This document shows positions 60,928 through 63,940 of a stretch of 63,940 nucleotides of DNA, one piece after another (within the stretch, counting starts at the first letter, position 1; each line of letters starts with the position of its first letter). Position numbers and translations under genes: made by a program. This DNA is from Myxococcus xanthus (lineage in GTDB: Bacteria > Myxococcota > Myxococcia > Myxococcales > Myxococcaceae), in the NCBI RefSeq assembly GCF_013116825.1, contig NZ_JABFNS010000038.1, forward strand, positions 1-63,940, read 5' to 3'. The notes below the pieces were generated by a model. It saw only the letters and a list, made by a program, of their open reading frames with translations, was not told the origin of the DNA and searched no databases.

Positions 60928-61290
60928 CTACGCGCTGTAGCGCGCGGCGAGGTTGAAGACGAAGCGGGGGGAGCCCTCGCCGTCCGGGCCCATGTAGTGG
61001 GGGCCCGCGCCCTCGCAACGCACGTCCACGTAGCCGGGCACGCGCGCCAGGTGGAGCGCCGTCCAGCACCGCGCCGCCAACTCACGCGTGGCCGTGTAGC
61101 TGCCCTTCGGACCGCGCACGATGACTTGCGCGTCCGCCGACAGCACGCCGCGCCCGGTGCCCAGGTAGAGGCCAGTCTCGCCGCCCGTGTGGCGGAGGCA
61201 CGCCATCCGCGGCGGCGCGCTGGTGGTGGAGAGGTCCAGCCCTGCCGCCTCCAGGTACGCGGCCAGCTCGAGCTCCACGTCCCGGGGCAT
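60928..61290 (-). CDS. Neck/minor tail protein
   Basis: This 120-aa protein starts at the ATG at 61288-61290, overlapping the previous TGA by one base (TGATG). It begins with a helix (RDVELELAAYLEAAG) and then has alternating strands (GLYLGTGRGVLSADAQVIVR; RFVFNLAARYS). The layout resembles tail-terminator or minor-capsid-type proteins in HK97-like neck clusters. Exact role is inferred from order only. Confidence 0.6.
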   Translation of the reverse strand: MPRDVELELAAYLEAAGLDLSTTSAPPRMACLRHTGGETGLYLGTGRGVLSADAQVIVRGPKGSYTATRELAARCWTALHLARVPGYVDVRCEGAGPHYMGPDGEGSPRFVFNLAARYSA

Positions 61291-61610
61291 CACAAGTACA
61301 CCTCGTAATGGTCCACGACGCCGCCCAGGGAGACGCGCGGACTGCACCGGAGCGGCTCCCGCCCGGCGTTGTAGTCGTCGGGAGACGTGCCCGGCGGGTA
61401 CACCCTGTCCTCGGCCTTCACCTCCACCATGGTCCACATGACTGCCTCGGAGACGCGCTCGCTCCCGTCCGCGGTGACGAGCCTCTTGGTGGCGCCCTCG
61501 TAGCGGCAGGGGTGTAGCTCTGGCTCCGCGTACTCGTGCTCGCCGCGGGCGTTGGTGACGAGCAGGCGTTCCAACCAGAACGTCTGCCGCAAGGCGTGGC
61601 CCATGAGCAT
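61290..61610 (-). CDS. Head-tail stopper-like protein
   Basis: This 106-aa protein starts at the ATG at 61608-61610 sharing one base with the previous TGA (a second Met two codons later is possible). It is beta-rich (TFWLERLLVTNARGEHEYAE; VMWTMVEVKAEDRVYPPGTS). The pattern and position fit small stopper proteins that close the connector. Confidence 0.6.
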   Translation of the reverse strand: MLMGHALRQTFWLERLLVTNARGEHEYAEPELHPCRYEGATKRLVTADGSERVSEAVMWTMVEVKAEDRVYPPGTSPDDYNAGREPLRCSPRVSLGGVVDHYEVYL

Positions 61611-62257
61611 CAGCGGAGCCTCCGGTACGGGGTGAGCATCTGCCGCGCGGTGGAGGGGAGGGCGGCGCGGCCTCCGCCCTCGCCGGCGAAGTAGCTCATG
61701 GACGTGCCGCCGATGTTCTCGCTGGCGACGTCGGCGGGCTTCCCATCGCGCGAAAGGGCCGCCGTCACGGCCTCCATGGCCGCGAGCTGGATGGCGGCAG
61801 GCAGGTCCACCACCAGCGAGGAGTCCAGCGCGGCCTGGCCCGGCGTCACCCAGCCCGCGTCATAGGTGACAACCACCTCGCCCGTGTCGCGCGCCTCCAG
61901 CGGCGTGGGGGAGACGCCCGTCGTCCAACTCCCGGTGAAGGGCCAGCGCGAAGAACGCGCCACCAGCCGCCCCATGAGCGCGGAATCGAGCGCGTAGGAC
62001 GCGGCGGCCACCTCGACGCCGCGCACCTCCACGCGCACCACCTGGCGGACGGCACCGCCCTTCAGCCAGAGGTGCGGCCCGCCCGTGCCCGCCACAGACT
62101 CCACCACGCCGAGGCGGCGGTGCAGCGGATAGCCGACGTAGGACGCCACGGCCTCACTCGCCGCGGTGATGAAGAGGGCCAGCCGCGGCCCCTCCACCGC
62201 CGTCCGCGCGGTGAGGGGCAACTGCTCGGCCGTCAGCAAGTCCTGGGGCGCGGGCAT
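61610..62257 (-). CDS. Head-tail connector protein (gp6-like)
   Basis: This 215-aa protein has an N-terminal helical segment (LTAEQLPLTARTAVEGPRL, ALFITAASEAVASYVGYPL) and a beta middle (VVRVEVRGVEVAAASYAL; EVVVTYDAGWVTPG). A later helix (LPAAIQLAAMEAVTAALSR) completes it. The early helix pair and YxGYP-like piece are typical of HK97 gp6/SPP1 gp15 adaptors. Confidence 0.7.
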   Translation of the reverse strand: MPAPQDLLTAEQLPLTARTAVEGPRLALFITAASEAVASYVGYPLHRRLGVVESVAGTGGPHLWLKGGAVRQVVRVEVRGVEVAAASYALDSALMGRLVARSSRWPFTGSWTTGVSPTPLEARDTGEVVVTYDAGWVTPGQAALDSSLVVDLPAAIQLAAMEAVTAALSRDGKPADVASENIGGTSMSYFAGEGGGRAALPSTARQMLTPYRRLR

Positions 62258-62269
62258 GGTGGTGTCACC

Positions 62270-62704
62270 TCACAGCGGCAGGCGCTGGCCGCCGCCGAAG
62301 ACGAGGGTGGCGCCGGCCATGACGGAGGGCGTGGTGCCCTCGGTGAAGGCGATGACCTCAACGACGCGGAGGAAGGAGTGGTCCACGTCCGCGTACTGGA
62401 GGTTGAAGTCCTTCTCGGCGCAGGTGCCGGCCGCGGTGACGGTGAGGACGACGTCCGCGTCGTCCAATCCCCTGAGCGGCACCCAGCCGTCCGTGCCGTT
62501 GGGGCTCGTCTGGACGGTGTAGCGGACGCTGGTGGCGGTGGGCGTGCCGGCGACTTCGCCGACGTTGGCCACCAGGACGCCCGACTGGTAGCGGCTGACG
62601 TCCAGGGCCGCGCCGTTTCGCGTGCCGGCGCCCTGGAGGTCCGGGGGCAGGGCCTGGTTCGCCGCGTGGATGAGGTGGCCAATATGCGTGTTGGAAGGGT
62701 GCAT
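62270..62704 (-). CDS. Virion protein of unknown role (possible capsid decoration)
   Basis: This 144-aa, beta-rich protein (SGVLVANVGEVAGTPTATSV, WVPLRGLDDADVVLTVTAAG) lies between the major capsid protein and the neck genes. Position and size fit a head decoration or fibre protein. No motif decides between them. Confidence 0.6.
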   Translation of the reverse strand: MHPSNTHIGHLIHAANQALPPDLQGAGTRNGAALDVSRYQSGVLVANVGEVAGTPTATSVRYTVQTSPNGTDGWVPLRGLDDADVVLTVTAAGTCAEKDFNLQYADVDHSFLRVVEVIAFTEGTTPSVMAGATLVFGGGQRLPL

Positions 62705-62770
62705 GTGTCGTGACTCCGTGAGGGTGGAGGGAATCGGGCCGGCCGCGTGCTGGCGCCGGCCCGGCGCGCG

Positions 62771-63940
62771 TCAGTAGGTGACGCCCGTCTTCTCGGCGAA
62801 GGCCTCGGCGTGGCGCAGCAGCCAGTCCACCTGGGTGATGCCGCGCATCGTCACCATGTCCGAGGAGAAGTCCGCGCCGTCCTCGCCGACCTCCACCTCC
62901 AGCGGCACGGCCTCGCCGAGGATGAGCTGTTGGGCCAGCCCGAAGCCAATCACCTTGTCCTCGTTGAGGGTGGTGCTGCGGAAGACGGGCATGCCGTTGA
63001 GGCGCGGGTTGCGCAGGTCACGCAGCTCTGGCCACACCCAGCCCGCCGCGTCGCGCTGCGCGCGCAGGTGGAAGTAGGTCTTGGGGGACATGTAATAGAA
63101 GCCCGAATTGCCCTCCAGGCCGCCCGGCACCTCGGCGCCGTCCACCGTCTCCACCAGGCCGTCCACGTCGGCAATCTTGTTCTCCAGGGTGGTGCCGGAG
63201 ATGGCCGTGCGGTTGGCGCCCTTCATTTGGTTGCGCAGGCCGTTGGGCTTCTTCGGGCCCTTGCCCTTGATGCCCACCAGGTCCACCTCCAGGCTGATGG
63301 CGGCGGCCATGTCCTCGCCAGCGACGGCGGTGGCGTCCATGTTGCCCAGGCGCAGCAAGTCGTTGCTGATGGGCACGAGAGCCATCAACTTGTGGGCGCC
63401 AAGGCTGATGGCTCCGTCCGTGGGGTTGGACTTCTGGACGGGCTTGCCCTCGGCCGTCCAGTACACGGTGACGCCCTGACCCAGGGTGCCCATGTTCAGC
63501 TTGGCGCCGTAATCGCCGATGGTGCGGGCGCCAGCGGCCAGGAGGATGGAGCGCGGGCGCAGGACCTCCACCAGCTCCGAGCTCCACGTCTCGCGAGCCC
63601 AGAGGCCGCCCTGCTCGAAGACGCCGGCGAAGAGGCCCGCCGCCTTCACTCGCTCCATGAACTTCTTCAGCTCGCCCATGCCCTCGGCCTTGCCGTGCCG
63701 CTCGGCGCGGGCGAGGTAGGCGGACTTGAGGCGATAGCCGAGCGCCGCAGACAGGCGCTTCTCCTTCGGGATGTCGAGGAGCAGGTCCTTCGCGTTGCTG
63801 GTGACGGGCGCCTGGGGCGCGTTGGGCCGGCTGGCGAGGGCGGACTCAACGCCCTTCACGACGGCGACATTCACCGCGCGCTGGAGGTGGGGCGGCAGGG
63901 CCGGGGCGGCGGCGGTGCCGCCCCACCTCCAGCGCGCGGT
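62771..63940 (-). CDS. HK97-like major capsid protein, 5' end not in window
   Basis: From the nominal GTG at 63874 the product has 367 aa and shows HK97-fold signs. A mostly helical N-terminal delta-like region of 60-90 residues comes first, then LYWA-type turns, FVEQGG-like pieces (AGVFEQGGLWARETWSS), an E-loop segment (VYWTAEGKPVQKSNPTDGAI) and the spine helix region (LISNDLLRL form, LMALVPISNDLLRLGNMDA). The reading frame stays open upstream through PPHLQRAV (codons near 63897). Beyond that it runs into the fold-back repeat, so the true start is not visible here. Confidence 0.85.
   Translation of the reverse strand, partial: TARWRWGGTAAAPALPPHLQRAVNVAVVKGVESALASRPNAPQAPVTSNAKDLLLDIPKEKRLSAALGYRLKSAYLARAERHGKAEGMGELKKFMERVKAAGLFAGVFEQGGLWARETWSSELVEVLRPRSILLAAGARTIGDYGAKLNMGTLGQGVTVYWTAEGKPVQKSNPTDGAISLGAHKLMALVPISNDLLRLGNMDATAVAGEDMAAAISLEVDLVGIKGKGPKKPNGLRNQMKGANRTAISGTTLENKIADVDGLVETVDGAEVPGGLEGNSGFYYMSPKTYFHLRAQRDAAGWVWPELRDLRNPRLNGMPVFRSTTLNEDKVIGFGLAQQLILGEAVPLEVEVGEDGADFSSDMVTMRGITQVDWLLRHAEAFAEKTGVTY
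63873..63940. repeat. Perfect 25-bp inverted repeat ending exactly at the window end
   Basis: 63873-63897 and 63916-63940 are perfect reverse complements, separated by 18 nt of G/C. The second arm ends on the last base, and translation through it gives a repetitive Arg/Trp/Gly peptide. The pattern suits an assembly fold-back at a contig end, although a true hairpin cannot be excluded. Confidence 0.8.

Larger units (their letters stand above)
48772..63940. mobile_element. Prophage (Mx8-like integrase, HK97-type capsid, long tail), left end; right end outside window
   Basis: The element starts in a tRNA-Arg(CCU) 3' half used as attachment site. Integrase and a small DNA-binding protein come first, two to three morons next, and then a virion module on the minus strand from tail fibre back to major capsid protein. 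A long-tailed siphovirus is indicated by the tape measure (928 aa) and major tail protein. Lysis, replication, repressor, terminase and portal genes and the second attachment site are not in the window. Relation to Mx8 is inferred from the integrase end overlapping attP, as reported for Mx8. Confidence 0.92.

Overview
The window is GC-rich (roughly two thirds or more G+C), with frequent GTG starts, dense same-strand runs and many start/stop overlaps. Its gene content (chemoreceptor, secreted lipoproteins, a zinc-ribbon/TPR protein, hgl/PUFA-like polyketide genes, a prophage carrying a receptor-kinase-type Cys motif) points to a myxobacterium, probably Myxococcus or Corallococcus. That assignment rests on style and family recognition, not on a database search. 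The 3' end of the sequence may be a contig end, because it finishes in a perfect fold-back.

Left part (1-26.6 kb). The 3' tail of a uvrA-like gene converges on a chemoreceptor. Next come a stand-alone E2-type acyltransferase and a translationally coupled three-gene unit: a 199-aa unknown, a PqqD-like/radical SAM/SPASM enzyme and a formylglycine-generating-enzyme-fold protein. An oxidoreductase then precedes a lipid/polyketide locus: tandem ACPs fused to a FabL-like reductase, a 2216-aa hotdog-AT-KS-CLF-KR-DH synthase without its own ACP, and a fatty-acid desaturase. PhoX-like phosphatase, histidine ammonia-lyase, aspartokinase, ComEA-like protein, a TQxFG-repeat zinc-ribbon protein, a glycosyltransferase and a lipoprotein hydrolase follow.

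Middle part (26.6-48.6 kb). A TPR/HEAT-like lipoprotein, UvrD-type helicase, lid-less Hsp70, SCP2 protein and a small helical protein run on the + strand to a tRNA-Val. Then come a TerC-family membrane protein, a secreted lipoprotein behind a possible riboswitch, and a metallo-beta-lactamase/Rieske fusion. A coupled four-gene exopolysaccharide operon (Alg8-like synthase, HlyD-like, TolC-like, small exported protein) follows. An Sfp-type phosphopantetheinyl transferase, type II thioesterase, APS kinase and a CmlA-type di-iron oxygenase form a natural-product-flavoured cluster with no assembly line beside it. A gene-poor 0.9-kb stretch with apparent remnants and a DUF6308-like gene close the host part.

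Right part (48.7-63.9 kb, window end). A prophage is integrated in a tRNA-Arg(CCU) gene. Its integrase frame reads straight through the attachment core into host DNA. Two or three morons follow, and then a leftward virion module in reverse order: tail fibre/tip, LamG-like tail protein, tape measure, tail chaperones with a canonical -1 frameshift heptamer (GGGAAAC), major tail protein, neck proteins and the 5'-incomplete HK97-like major capsid protein. Repressor, terminase, portal and lysis genes are not in the window.
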